64,000 bases of DNA from Exiguobacterium acetylicum. GTDB lineage: Bacteria; Bacillota; Bacilli; Exiguobacteriales; Exiguobacteriaceae. The notes under the pieces are model-generated. The model had not been told where the DNA came from. It did not search any database and saw only the letters and a list, made by a program, of their open reading frames with translations. How positions within the stretch are numbered: position 1 is the stretch's first letter; every line of letters begins with the position of its first letter. The position numbers were made by a program, and so were the translations under genes. Of the stretch, positions 25,367-34,047 are shown one piece after another. The stretch lies in contig NZ_CP081878.1 of NCBI RefSeq assembly GCF_022170825.1, positions 1,266,001-1,330,000 on the forward strand, read 5' to 3'.

Positions 25367-26362
25367 ATGGTCTGGTTACGTTTTTTACGAAAAGTCTCGT
25401 TTCTACGGATGCGGACGCTTGGGTATGCGTCCTTGATCTTTGTCTTCGGTGTCGCAGGAATCATGTATGCGCTGGAACCGGAAACGTTCGGATCCTACTT
25501 CCGTGCCGTCTACTGGACGATGACGACCGTCGTCACAGTCGGATACGGAGACTTCTTCCCGAATTCCGATACCGGTCGGATTCTGACGATCTTCGTCTTC
25601 ATCTTCGGGATCGGGATCGTCGGTGGATTAATCTCAAAACTGGTCGATGGAGTTCAGTTGATTCGTAATCAAAAGGAAAGAGGGTTGTTGCAAGTGAAGG
25701 AAACAGGGCATACAGTCGTCTTCGGGTACAGTCGCCGTTCGAAGCACGTCATCGAGTCATTACTCGAACATACGGATGTCGTCCTCGTCGATGATTTAGA
25801 GCGCGAGCCATTCAGTCACCCACGGTTTCATTACGTCTGTGGTGACCCGGCACTGACGTCAACGCTCGAGCGAGCACACATTGAAAAAGCGGTTCGTGCG
25901 ATCGTCCTCGCCGATCATTCGATTCCACCGGTCCATGCGGATGGACGGACGCTCTTGATTGCGTCAAGCATCGAACGGGCGAATCCGAACATTTATACAA
26001 TCGTTGAGATGATGCTTGAGGAACACCTCGATAGTTTCGAACAGGTCAAAGTCGATGAAGTCTTGCTCGGCGACGAGACGATTGCCCGGATGGCGATTCT
26101 CGCGTCGCATCATCCTGGTGTGACGAAGGTCGTGACAAACTTGTTGACGAAGGATGGCGAGGGGATGTTCTCGATTCCGACAAGACCGGAATGGATGACA
26201 TACCGCGATGCGTTCCATGCCTTACTTGAGGAAGGTGTGACGATTTTATCCGACGGAAAACGGCTTGATTTGAACCAACGTCTGGATGAATCGATTCCAA
26301 AAAACGGAACGCTGATTGTTTTATGTTCAGAAGAAACCGCGAAACGAATCGGAGCGATTTAA
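25367..26362 (+). CDS. Potassium channel with TrkA-N regulatory domain (YugO-like)
   Basis: The 331-residue membrane protein has a two-helix pore module with selectivity filter TVVTVGYGDF (about residues 47-56). An RCK/TrkA-N domain follows, beginning HTVVFGYSRRSKHVIESLLE, with the acidic strand end VVLVDD. The layout matches single-pore prokaryotic K+ channels such as B. subtilis YugO. Start ATG 25367 follows AAAGGAA at rather long spacing; earlier in-frame starts overlap the divergent DUF1659 promoter region. Confidence 0.88.
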   Translation: MVWLRFLRKVSFLRMRTLGYASLIFVFGVAGIMYALEPETFGSYFRAVYWTMTTVVTVGYGDFFPNSDTGRILTIFVFIFGIGIVGGLISKLVDGVQLIRNQKERGLLQVKETGHTVVFGYSRRSKHVIESLLEHTDVVLVDDLEREPFSHPRFHYVCGDPALTSTLERAHIEKAVRAIVLADHSIPPVHADGRTLLIASSIERANPNIYTIVEMMLEEHLDSFEQVKVDEVLLGDETIARMAILASHHPGVTKVVTNLLTKDGEGMFSIPTRPEWMTYRDAFHALLEEGVTILSDGKRLDLNQRLDESIPKNGTLIVLCSEETAKRIGAI

Positions 26363-26431
26363 GGAGGACATGATTTAACTAATCTTTTTTCGGGTATAGT
26401 AAACAAATTTACTAAACGGAGGAAAAAGATT

Positions 26432-27124
26432 ATGACACAACCACAACCAGAATGGATTCAAGAATTATTTGAGACGGTCGACCAAGGCGAAATTAAAAAT
26501 GCGCCCAAATTACTCTATATGGCACTGACACTTGAACCAAGTTATTTTACAAAAGCAGTTAGTCGGTTTAATCAACGCTTAGAAGTCGAACCATTAACGG
26601 ATGTTTCCGAATTACTGACGGTCTATCGTCAATTCTTCCTCTCAGCTAATCCGTCAGAGGAATATTGGTCGCTCGCTTGGAACGAACTCATCCAGACCTT
26701 ACAACATATGATTGATCGATCAGAAACCCAGCAATTACTTAAAGAACATGTCGATTTACTGGACTGGTGGTCGAGTGAATCGTTATTATCACTCCCAAGT
26801 TGGTTGACGATTTTAGACGTCGCAGAACGAATCGACGCACTTGATCAATTTAGCAGTTATCTTCCAGATATTTTCGAGAGTTATGCGCTCGAAACAGCGA
26901 AGGATGAACCATTCGCTCGCCTTGCCTGGTACGCACTCGCGAGTAATCAACAAGAGTTGCTTGCCCCGTACAGAGACCGAATTGAAGCCGGTTCATCAAA
27001 GGAAATCCAGTCGCTGCGTCAACCAGATCTCATCGATCAAATTGAAACGACACGGGTCGGTATGTTAAAGTCGAAAGATAACGAGCCGATTGAATTAACG
27101 TTTGATCGAAAATGGACATTATAA
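26432..27124 (+). CDS. Hypothetical protein, 230 residues
   Basis: Not recognised. The soluble, acidic, helix-rich protein has many Leu/Trp repeats (LLDWWSSESLLSLPSWLTIL) that suggest an alpha-solenoid-like fold. ACGGAGG precedes the start. A -10-like TATAGT lies about 40 bases upstream. Reading-frame composition and the ribosome site support a real gene. Confidence 0.7.
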   Translation: MTQPQPEWIQELFETVDQGEIKNAPKLLYMALTLEPSYFTKAVSRFNQRLEVEPLTDVSELLTVYRQFFLSANPSEEYWSLAWNELIQTLQHMIDRSETQQLLKEHVDLLDWWSSESLLSLPSWLTILDVAERIDALDQFSSYLPDIFESYALETAKDEPFARLAWYALASNQQELLAPYRDRIEAGSSKEIQSLRQPDLIDQIETTRVGMLKSKDNEPIELTFDRKWTL

Positions 27125-27183
27125 ATTATCGAAGAAAAAATGACACCTAGAAGCCGCACGAATCCAATCCAAGGGGTGTAGGG

Positions 27184-27597
27184 ATGATTCACGTCAATTT
27201 ACCGAGTGGTGACTATGTCGTGTTAGTAGAAATAAATCGTGAAGTGCTATTGTGTCATTCGATCGAAGAAGCGGAACAAGCACAACGCGACCGGTATGAA
27301 CTGGTCGGACGGATGAGCGAACGTTTACCTGCAGAAGTGATCGGACCCTCGATTGCGGACTTCGTCCGCTTTTCGACCGGGTTCATCGGTGAGGAAGTAA
27401 CGTGGCATGAAGAGGAAGAAGCGTTCTTTTGCCAGCAGTTCGAGACGTTCGACGGTTCTCCATTAGGTGAAGACCTGACGGGCATCGATGCAACGCGTTG
27501 GCGTGCGGTCCTTGCACGCTACTATGCTTACGTGACGATCGGAAAGATCATTCCTTTTGAAGTCAGCGAAGAACCGGACGGTACGGTTCCGCTTTAG
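27184..27597 (+). CDS. Hypothetical protein, 137 residues
   Basis: Not recognised. The small acidic soluble protein begins MIHVNLPSGDYVVLVEINREV and contains an EEEEAFFCQQFETFDG stretch. AGGGGTGTAGGG precedes the ATG. It lies between another unknown gene and the secreted protease gene (49 bases upstream of it). Confidence 0.7.
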   Translation: MIHVNLPSGDYVVLVEINREVLLCHSIEEAEQAQRDRYELVGRMSERLPAEVIGPSIADFVRFSTGFIGEEVTWHEEEEAFFCQQFETFDGSPLGEDLTGIDATRWRAVLARYYAYVTIGKIIPFEVSEEPDGTVPL

Positions 27598-27646
27598 TCC
27601 AGACGATTCTTCGGTCGGCGCGTAAACAGAGAAGGGCAGGGTTCCC

Positions 27647-28990
27647 ATGAAAAAGCAACTTGCACTACTCACGCTAGCGACAATCGTCGCCATGCCAACG
27701 TCTGCTTTCGCGCAGTCTCAATATGTACAATACGACCCATCGTTTACAGAACAACAAAAACAAGAGTGGTTAGCGAATCAAGGACTGACTGAGCTTCGCG
27801 CCTTAAAACAAAAAGGCTTCTCACTCGTCGAGCCACTTGCGCATCTCGAGGAAGAGGACATCGATGCTGATTTGATTCCGATTACGGAAGTCAAAAAAGC
27901 GACGGATTCTGCCCAGTTCCAACAAACATATCTTGATCAGTCACGCATTCCTACGTACTGGAAGTATAGCCGTGGTAAATCAGATGTTCGCGTCGCGATT
28001 ATCGATGATGCGATTGATACGAAACACCGTGAGTTCAAAGATGTCATCTATAAAACAACGACGATCTCTGGAATCCGCAAACCCGACGACCACGGGACAC
28101 ACGTCGCGGGAATCGTTGGGGCACGTGAAGACGGTCAAGGAATCGTTGGTGTCGCATCTGGTGTTAAATTGATTGGGGCTGATGTCTTCGATGGAGAATT
28201 TGCCGGATCAATCGATATCGGCGACGGTATTTTGTATGCAATCGAGCAAGGGGCAGACGTCATCAATCTGTCGCTCGGACAATACGAATACGATCCGTAT
28301 ATGGAGTCTGCGATTAAAAAAGCAGAAGCGAAGAACATTCTCGTCGTCGGGGCGGCAGGAAACGATGGGAAGGGCAAAGTCCTCTTCCCGGGCTCGATGA
28401 GTCAAGTCGTTGCTGTCGGCTCGGTCGGTACTCTCGGTCGCGCCTCGACGTTCTCGAACTATGGTAAAGGACTCAACATTATGGCACCAGGCGAAGGTGT
28501 CTACTCGACGATCGTCGGCAATAAATATGGCTATCTCGATGGCACGTCGATGGCGACTCCCGTTGTTAGTGGTGTCCTCGCACTTGCGAAATCAAAAAAT
28601 CCGTTCGTCTCGAACACGACGATGCGTAGCAAGTTATACGCTGCGGCATCAAAAAAATCAGGCGATACGAAGTCGCATTACGGAACCGGTCGCTTAAATG
28701 CCGGCATCCTTGCGACACTGCCGGCACCGATCTCGAAGATTTCGTTGCCGTCAACGGTGAAGCCGAATCAGCTGTTTTCGTTCTACTTCGATGAATATGC
28801 GAGTGCGAAGACGACGACGCGTCTGTATAAGGATGGCAAAGTTGTCAAAACGTTCACGCAATCGAATTTAAGAAATGGGACACATAAATTTACGTACAAG
28901 TTGAAAGAGAAGGGGTCTTACAAGCTCGTCTTTACTACGACAGGCGGACGTCATACGCGCACCGTTGAACGATTATTGACTGTGAAATAA
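27647..28990 (+). CDS. Secreted subtilisin-like serine protease (S8)
   Basis: Extracellular endopeptidase of 447 residues. The signal peptide is MKKQLALLTLATIVAMPTSAFA, followed by a propeptide of about 80 residues. The catalytic triad is Asp120 (VAIIDDAID), His149 (DHGTHVAG) and Ser301 (GTSMATPVVSG), with the oxyanion asparagine in GAAGNDG. A C-terminal ~90-residue beta-type domain (from PISKISLPSTV) follows the catalytic core, as in several secreted S8 proteases. No terminator with a + strand T-run follows directly. Confidence 0.95.
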   Translation: MKKQLALLTLATIVAMPTSAFAQSQYVQYDPSFTEQQKQEWLANQGLTELRALKQKGFSLVEPLAHLEEEDIDADLIPITEVKKATDSAQFQQTYLDQSRIPTYWKYSRGKSDVRVAIIDDAIDTKHREFKDVIYKTTTISGIRKPDDHGTHVAGIVGAREDGQGIVGVASGVKLIGADVFDGEFAGSIDIGDGILYAIEQGADVINLSLGQYEYDPYMESAIKKAEAKNILVVGAAGNDGKGKVLFPGSMSQVVAVGSVGTLGRASTFSNYGKGLNIMAPGEGVYSTIVGNKYGYLDGTSMATPVVSGVLALAKSKNPFVSNTTMRSKLYAAASKKSGDTKSHYGTGRLNAGILATLPAPISKISLPSTVKPNQLFSFYFDEYASAKTTTRLYKDGKVVKTFTQSNLRNGTHKFTYKLKEKGSYKLVFTTTGGRHTRTVERLLTVK

Positions 28991-29015
28991 AAAAAGCGCT
29001 ACTCACATAGTGAGA
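28990..29015 (-). terminator. Terminator for minus-strand hypothetical gene
   Basis: GCGCTTCTCAC pairs with GTGAGTAGCGC; the T-run (TTTTTTTATTT) is only present when read on the minus strand. Confidence 0.7.
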
Positions 29016-29037
29016 AGCGCCGTACGAGACCCGGAGG

Positions 29038-29481
29038 TTACTTCGGGTCTTTTCCTTTTTTATAGACGGGCGTCGGAGGCGTCATTGCCTCTCCAGTCCA
29101 CGTGATCATCGCTTCCATCTTGTATCCTGTGTCATCCTCATGGACGAACGACAGACGACTGGAATCGATCAATTGATATAAACCATAAGCGACCTGGTCA
29201 GCCCAAGAGCGTAACGTCATTGCATCATCATACAACGGGATTTGCTCAGGGAAACGTTCATTCATAAGCAAGATATCGTGTTGATCGAAATGATAGCTAC
29301 GTTTTGAGAGTGCATCGGGCGCCTTGACGTTAAACGGCTCGAACGCGTGGATGAGCTCTCCTTGACGATAGAAGGCGAAGATGCCGTTTCGCAGATGAAG
29401 TGCCTTGATCTCGTCGATCTCAATCAAGAACGTCAACTTGCGAACCGTTCGCCGGTTCGTACCAGAGCGTCGTTTTTTCAT
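29038..29481 (-). CDS. Hypothetical protein, 147 residues
   Basis: Not recognised. The N-terminus is very basic (MKKRRSGTNRRTVRK) and is followed by a soluble alpha/beta pattern (TFLIEIDEIKALHLRNGIFAFYRQG). Start 29481 is preceded by GGGGG at 8 bases. The C-terminus is lysine- and proline-rich. It is convergent with the protease gene. Confidence 0.65.
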   Translation of the reverse strand: MKKRRSGTNRRTVRKLTFLIEIDEIKALHLRNGIFAFYRQGELIHAFEPFNVKAPDALSKRSYHFDQHDILLMNERFPEQIPLYDDAMTLRSWADQVAYGLYQLIDSSRLSFVHEDDTGYKMEAMITWTGEAMTPPTPVYKKGKDPK

Positions 29482-29568
29482 GCTACATGCCCCCTTCTGA
29501 ACTCTTGTACTATACCGTGAAATGAGGCAGAGACGCAACTTTTTCGTTTATAAAACGAGAATTGCCTC

Positions 29569-29597
29569 TTGCAGGAAAGCGGCATCTACGCTACACT
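29569..29597 (+). promoter_or_regulatory. Promoter of rnpB
   Basis: TTGCAG (29569-29574), 17-base spacer, TACACT (29592-29597). The predicted start is near 29604. Confidence 0.65.
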
Positions 29598-29603
29598 CAT
29601 AAG

Positions 29604-30003
29604 CAGTGACTATGTTGGTTCGGACAATCGCGGGGCATTTCGGTGCTTTGAGGAAAGTCCATGCTCGCACAGCCTGCGATGGCTGTAGTGATCGTGCTAC
29701 ACAAAAAGATAAGTGTAGGCAGCGTCAAGCTGACGGCAGAAGGAACGCCTAAGTCTTCGGATATGGCCGAAACTTCTTGAAGGTGCCACAGTGACGGAGC
29801 TTCATGGGAAACCATGAAGGTGGAACGAGGTAAACCCCACGAGCGAGAAACCCAAATTTGGTAGGGGAATTTCCGGAGCGGAATTGAACGCGAAGGAGAG
29901 CGTATGCAAATACGGAGATAGATGATTGTCGCCTGCGTGTGAGGGTCAAACCGTTTGAAACACTAAGGAACAGAACATGGCTTACAGGACCACATAGGCT
30001 GTT
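29604..30003 (+). ncRNA. rnpB: RNase P RNA, type B
   Basis: Catalytic RNA that trims tRNA 5' leaders. Hallmarks of the Bacillus-type molecule occur in order: GAGGAAAGTCCATGCTCGCA, the CTGACGGCAGAAGGAACGCC region, GTGCCACAGTGACG, GAACGAGGTAAACCCC followed by GAGCGAGAAACCCAAATTT, GATAGATGATTG, and near the 3' end AGAACATGGCTTACAG. The ends pair (CTATGTTGGT with ACCACATAG, helix P1). Length near 400 bases is typical. The methyltransferase gene downstream is the same neighbour as in B. subtilis. Confidence 0.97.
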
Positions 30004-30018
30004 ATTTTTAAGTTGAAC

Positions 30019-30051
30019 GAGAGTCCAGGTCCACCCTGGGCTCTTTTTTTA
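30019..30051 (+). terminator. Intrinsic terminator of rnpB
   Basis: GAGAGTCCAGG pairs with CCTGGGCTC, followed by TTTTTTT. Confidence 0.9.
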
Positions 30052-30100
30052 TTGCAATGAAACGATTCAGTGGAAGAAATGATAAAGGAGTGAACGCGAT

Positions 30101-31246
30101 ATGGCAAAACGCTTAGTCATCGCGACAGCGGCGATGGGAATCGAAGCGCTCGTCGCAAAAGAAGTCCGTGCGTTAGGGTATGAATGTACGGTCGAGGACG
30201 GAAAGGTCTACATCGATTGTGAGATGGAGGACATTCCCCGTTTGAACATGTGGCTTCGGACAGCGGACCGGGTCAAACTCGTCGTTGCCGAGTTCCGCGC
30301 GACGACATTCGAAAAATTGTTCGATCAAGTTAAGGCACTGCCATGGCACGAATTGATGCCGTGGGATGCGAACTTCATCGTCAACGGTCGTTCGGTCAAG
30401 TCGAAGCTCTTCTCGATCCGTGACTGTCAGAAGATCACCGAGAAAGCGATCGTCTCGCACATGCAAGAAGCGTACAACAAAGGAACGGAATGGTTGCCGA
30501 AGACAGGCGCGAGCTATCCGATCGAAGTCGCCTTGTTAAAAGACATCGCAACATTAACGATCGATACGTCAGGCGACGCATTGCACAAACGCGGCTACCG
30601 TGAGTTCCATTCAGCAGCCCCACTAAAAGAAACGATGGCAGCAGCGATGCTGATGCTGACGAACTGGAAGCCGGACATGCCGCTCTACGATGTCTTCACT
30701 GGTTCAGGTACGCTGGCGATCGAAGCAGCAATGATCGGGCGTAATATCGCACCAGGGATCAACCGCGAGTTCGTCTCACAGGAATGGAAATGCATTCCGA
30801 AGAAGGCATGGTTTGATGCGATCAACGAAGCGAACGAAAAAGCAGAGTGGGACAAACCATTGAAGATTTACGCAAGCGATGTCGATCCAGAGATGGTCAA
30901 GCTTGCGAAAACAAACGCAGAACTCGCAGACGTCCGCGATGCGATCAACGTCATGCAACGCGACGCTGCAGACTTCAAACCGAAGGAAGACTTCGGTGTC
31001 ATCATCGGGAACCCGCCGTACGGGGAACGTTTGGAAGATGCACGTGAAGTCCATCAGCTCTACCGCAAGATTGGAACAGCGTATAAAGAATTCCCATACT
31101 ACAGTGTCTACATGATCACGTCGTATGTTGAGTTCGAAAAAGCGTACGGTCGCCCAGCGACGAAACGCCGGAAGCTCTATAACGGAAATATTGAAGTTCA
31201 GTTCTATCAATATTATGGTTTGCGTCGGAAAAGACCGCAGTCTTAA
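30101..31246 (+). CDS. THUMP-domain class I SAM-dependent RNA methyltransferase (RlmL/YpsC type)
   Basis: The 381-residue enzyme should methylate 23S rRNA guanine N2. The N-terminal THUMP domain (about 45-160) is followed by a Rossmann methyltransferase: DVFTGSGTLAIEAAMIGRNIAPG binds SAM and the catalytic motif IIGNPPYGERL has the NPPY of N-methyltransferases. AAAGGAGTGA precedes the ATG. Synteny with rnpB is conserved in Bacilli. A degenerate copy of the gene's last ~20 codons and its downstream sequence lies 7.3 kb away (38480-38660). Confidence 0.92.
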   Translation: MAKRLVIATAAMGIEALVAKEVRALGYECTVEDGKVYIDCEMEDIPRLNMWLRTADRVKLVVAEFRATTFEKLFDQVKALPWHELMPWDANFIVNGRSVKSKLFSIRDCQKITEKAIVSHMQEAYNKGTEWLPKTGASYPIEVALLKDIATLTIDTSGDALHKRGYREFHSAAPLKETMAAAMLMLTNWKPDMPLYDVFTGSGTLAIEAAMIGRNIAPGINREFVSQEWKCIPKKAWFDAINEANEKAEWDKPLKIYASDVDPEMVKLAKTNAELADVRDAINVMQRDAADFKPKEDFGVIIGNPPYGERLEDAREVHQLYRKIGTAYKEFPYYSVYMITSYVEFEKAYGRPATKRRKLYNGNIEVQFYQYYGLRRKRPQS

Positions 31247-31261
31247 GCCATTTGTGAGAGA

Positions 31262-31299
31262 TGAGTGGGCGCCAGTTCCCACTCAGTTCCCACTTTTTT
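31262..31299 (+). terminator. Terminator after methyltransferase gene
   Basis: GAGTGGG can pair with either of two TTCCCAC blocks; the second is followed by TTTTTTATTTTTTT. Confidence 0.7.
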
Positions 31300-31321
31300 A
31301 TTTTTTTCGCCAAAATGTTAT

Positions 31322-31345
31322 GAGCCGCTCGGTTGAGCGGTTTCT
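31322..31345 (+). terminator. Second hairpin downstream of methyltransferase gene
   Basis: CCGCTC pairs with GAGCGG around GGTT and is followed by TTTCTTT. A comparable hairpin precedes the 17-base identical block in repeat A copy 2. Confidence 0.5.
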
Positions 31346-31530
31346 TTGCGTTTCAAAAGCTGCTCGAATCAAAATCACCAAGTCTTTTTTGGATGACATT
31401 TCGGATTGTACTGAAGTTTTTAATGCCAGTTCGATTGTTAAGAAATTTTCAAATCATAACTTTTTTACATACTTATGTTCTGTTTCTGTCAGAAAGAAAA
31501 AGCACCTGAGTGCCTTCAGTGTAAACCTTT

Positions 31531-32769
31531 TTAATTGCCGTCGATATCGGGTGTAGTTAAATCTAGCGAGGTAAATCCGGATGTATCTAAATTGCTGTTC
31601 AAGTCGTTCAAATTTTGGATAGCTTCTTGTCCTCTATAGTATCCGTCCTGACGCGTTTCCATCTCATCACTCTTAAGTAGTCTTTCCGAACTCACTAATT
31701 CAGACGCAGTGGATTGCATCTCAATGATCGTAGTCGACAAGGCGTTGGCGATGTGTTTGATATCTCTATCTGCTGTGAGCGATTTCTGAATGCCTATGAT
31801 TTTTTCCGACATACCATTTACCATGAGAGACAAAGAATCGCCAGTTGTTAAATCGTCAGCTTCTACTGGATATTCGAGTGACATCTCGTAATATTTTTCA
31901 TCCGCTTCTTTTAGCATGGCTGTCAGTTGAAATTGACCATCTAAAAATTCTGCAATCAATTCTCCATCATCTTTGTTCATTACATTTGAAACACCAGTAC
32001 TCGTTTCAGTAGCATCAGTAGAAGAAGCTTTGAAGATAGCTTCATTAAGCGGAATTGCCCGTAAAGTTTTTTCTTCTCGATTAGGTAAATAGTTTTCAGC
32101 TTCGTTCCATGTTTCAAAACTCTTAGAAACCGTATACGTCTCTAAGCTGTATGCCATATCTAATAGGTTCTGAGAAAGAGTTTCGAGTTTTTCAGCTATC
32201 ACGTTTTCTACATTTGTGAATGGGACGTCTTCATTCTTCGCCATGTACGCACCTGATGCCATCATATGGGCAATCTGTGCAGCTTCGTTTAGTACTTTAA
32301 CTTGCGCGTCTACTCGATCTCTCACATCTTGGGTGACAGTTTTTTGAAAATCTTTGATTCGAAGTTGTTCTGTTTCTTTCATCTCTTTTTGTTCTTTAAC
32401 AATACGGTTCACTAACTCGGTTGTGGATGAAATAGCTTTCTCAACAACAGGCTTCCCTGTATCTAAAGCATTTTGGACATCTTCTGGAGAAAAATCGTTG
32501 TTCGTTTGTTCTACATTTGTTCCATGTCCGAAAGAGGCGAGGTCTCTCGGATCAGAAGCTACAGGTGTGTCATTTTTTTGTTTTGCTTTTTCTGTTTTTG
32601 ATTCTGTGATAGGATTTTCCTTTTTAACCTGTGAAGATTTAGCATGCATCCCAAGAAAGTACGATCCCCCGATTATTACAACTGCAAGGATTCCGATAAT
32701 CCAGCGCATCTGGATGGTCCGTCTGTTATAACGACTATATTTAAAAGTACGTTTCTTTTCATTGTCCAC
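31531..32769 (-). CDS. Membrane-anchored hypothetical protein, 412 residues
   Basis: Not recognised. The basic cytoplasmic tail (MDNEKKRTFKYSRYNRR) and one transmembrane helix (about 22-42) are followed by a long, acidic, helix-rich extracellular part with serine/threonine and glutamate-rich stretches, possibly coiled coil. GTG 32769 is preceded by GGAGG 7 bases away. Base composition is more AT-rich than the flanking housekeeping genes. It is the first gene of the accessory stretch, convergent with the methyltransferase gene. Confidence 0.7.
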   Translation of the reverse strand: MDNEKKRTFKYSRYNRRTIQMRWIIGILAVVIIGGSYFLGMHAKSSQVKKENPITESKTEKAKQKNDTPVASDPRDLASFGHGTNVEQTNNDFSPEDVQNALDTGKPVVEKAISSTTELVNRIVKEQKEMKETEQLRIKDFQKTVTQDVRDRVDAQVKVLNEAAQIAHMMASGAYMAKNEDVPFTNVENVIAEKLETLSQNLLDMAYSLETYTVSKSFETWNEAENYLPNREEKTLRAIPLNEAIFKASSTDATETSTGVSNVMNKDDGELIAEFLDGQFQLTAMLKEADEKYYEMSLEYPVEADDLTTGDSLSLMVNGMSEKIIGIQKSLTADRDIKHIANALSTTIIEMQSTASELVSSERLLKSDEMETRQDGYYRGQEAIQNLNDLNSNLDTSGFTSLDLTTPDIDGN

Positions 32770-33238
32770 GACGTATCCTCCATCAGTAATTATTAATTTA
32801 ATCCTAATTTAGTACATTTATGAATTTAATTTCCATATTAATTCTAACTCAAAATGGTTTATTATACGACATAAATTTAAGCAATAGGACAACTATCTTC
32901 GCATCGAATAATCGTATACTTAACGTATATGAATATTGAAATGTAGTTACTGCATTAATTTCCAAGTATTATAGTCTCTATCGTGGAAGAGCACATGCAA
33001 AAGTTACATTTATTATATACATGATTGATAATGCACAATCATTACATAGTTTTTAAGAACCTCTCTAGATTAAATTAGGACAATATAAAAAATCCCTTTG
33101 AAATGACATACTTAAAAAAAGTACAAACTTTGAAAGAGTTTTTGATTAGCACAAAGTATATTTTTAAGCAGGATGATGCGAATAGTAGTCAAAAGGTAAA
33201 CATAAATGATGTACTTATACATACTGAGGGAGAAAAAC
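32770..33238. other. AT-rich intergenic region, nothing firm
   Basis: Divergent spacer between two hypothetical genes. It must hold both promoters, but many AT-rich hexamers make any one choice arbitrary. No RNA fold, repeat or credible small ORF with a ribosome site was seen. Confidence 0.5.
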
Positions 33239-33892
33239 ATGACAAGGATCTGGATCGAAAAGTATGAAGTAACGGGTGATTTAGGGCGTCTATTTGGTCA
33301 CTTTTTAGATATGGATGATTCAATTAAAACGGCATATTTAATAAGTCCGTCAGAGGGAGACGAATGTATTACACCGACGAAGAAAATTTTGTTTGAGTTT
33401 TTAGAGCATCGAAATGATTTTCCGCTGTATCTGTATTTTTCAGATGAATATGTATTAAGAGAAAGACATCAGCAGTTCTTTCAACAACAAGATGTTGACT
33501 ATACCATTCAAACGGTTTATCCGAATCGCAAACATCATTTAGATCCGCTTGTCTATTTTACAGTCGAGTTAAAGAACAAGGAAGCACTCAGACGCGTCGT
33601 TCGTAAAACGTACTGGTTAGGAGAAGAGAATGTCTTCTACGTGATTTCGAATTATGATAATTTAAAATTTACGTTTGAGGAAAGGCAACATTGGGGGTTT
33701 CAACAATATCTGTCAGTTGCTTCGTTTGATCGAAATCCTCCATCGGTGCTTATCAAGCCTGGTCATGACGGATGTGGTTTTTTCATATGTTCAAACGATC
33801 GATCGGTGAATTCGTTAGAAAACGTCATTCGGAGTATGCCAGAAGAAATCATCACGTATCAAGTCAATGATGAACTATATGAACCCGAGTAG
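33239..33892 (+). CDS. Hypothetical protein, 217 residues
   Basis: Not recognised. A soluble protein rich in aromatics (MTRIWIEKYEVTGDLGRLFG start; HHLDPLVYFTVELKNKEAL in the middle; VLIKPGHDGCGFFICSNDRS towards the end). ATG 33239 follows GAGGGAG; an upstream in-frame ATG lacks a ribosome site. It is divergent from the membrane-anchored protein and closed by a strong hairpin at 33979. The GHDGCGFFICS stretch is the only distinctive motif. Confidence 0.7.
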   Translation: MTRIWIEKYEVTGDLGRLFGHFLDMDDSIKTAYLISPSEGDECITPTKKILFEFLEHRNDFPLYLYFSDEYVLRERHQQFFQQQDVDYTIQTVYPNRKHHLDPLVYFTVELKNKEALRRVVRKTYWLGEENVFYVISNYDNLKFTFEERQHWGFQQYLSVASFDRNPPSVLIKPGHDGCGFFICSNDRSVNSLENVIRSMPEEIITYQVNDELYEPE

Positions 33893-33978
33893 GAAGAATG
33901 AATAGTTTTAGTAAGCTATAAACTCATTAAAGTGAGTCATTGATTTTGCGTATAGTTTTGTAGCCGTTCCAAAACGAA

Positions 33979-34025
33979 ATAGACGTAAAGAAGACCGAAA
34001 TCATTATTCGGTCTTCTTTACGTTA
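33979..34025. terminator. Long bidirectional hairpin between convergent genes
   Basis: ACGTAAAGAAGACCGAA pairs perfectly with TTCGGTCTTCTTTACGT, 17 bp. T-richness is modest on both sides. Confidence 0.75.
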
Positions 34026-34047
34026 TGTACTTATTCAATGTACAGTT

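Larger units (their letters stand above)
31190..31361 (+). repeat. Repeat A, copy 1 (rlmL-type 3' end and downstream)
   Basis: The last codons of the methyltransferase gene, its stop, and about 115 bases beyond are repeated in degenerate form at 38480-38660. Shared landmarks: GGTTTGCGTCGGAAA before the stop, and the 17-base identical block TTTGCGTTTCAAAAGCT (31345-31361). The distance from stop to block is 99 bases here and 102 in the copy. Confidence 0.7.

Noticed and set aside
29597-29949. Minus-strand ORFs across the rnpB region
   Set aside because: The sequence is RNase P RNA; these frames are chance openings.
30776-31282. 168-codon minus-strand ORF opposite the methyltransferase gene
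   Set aside because: Shadow of a strongly recognised gene; no ribosome site.
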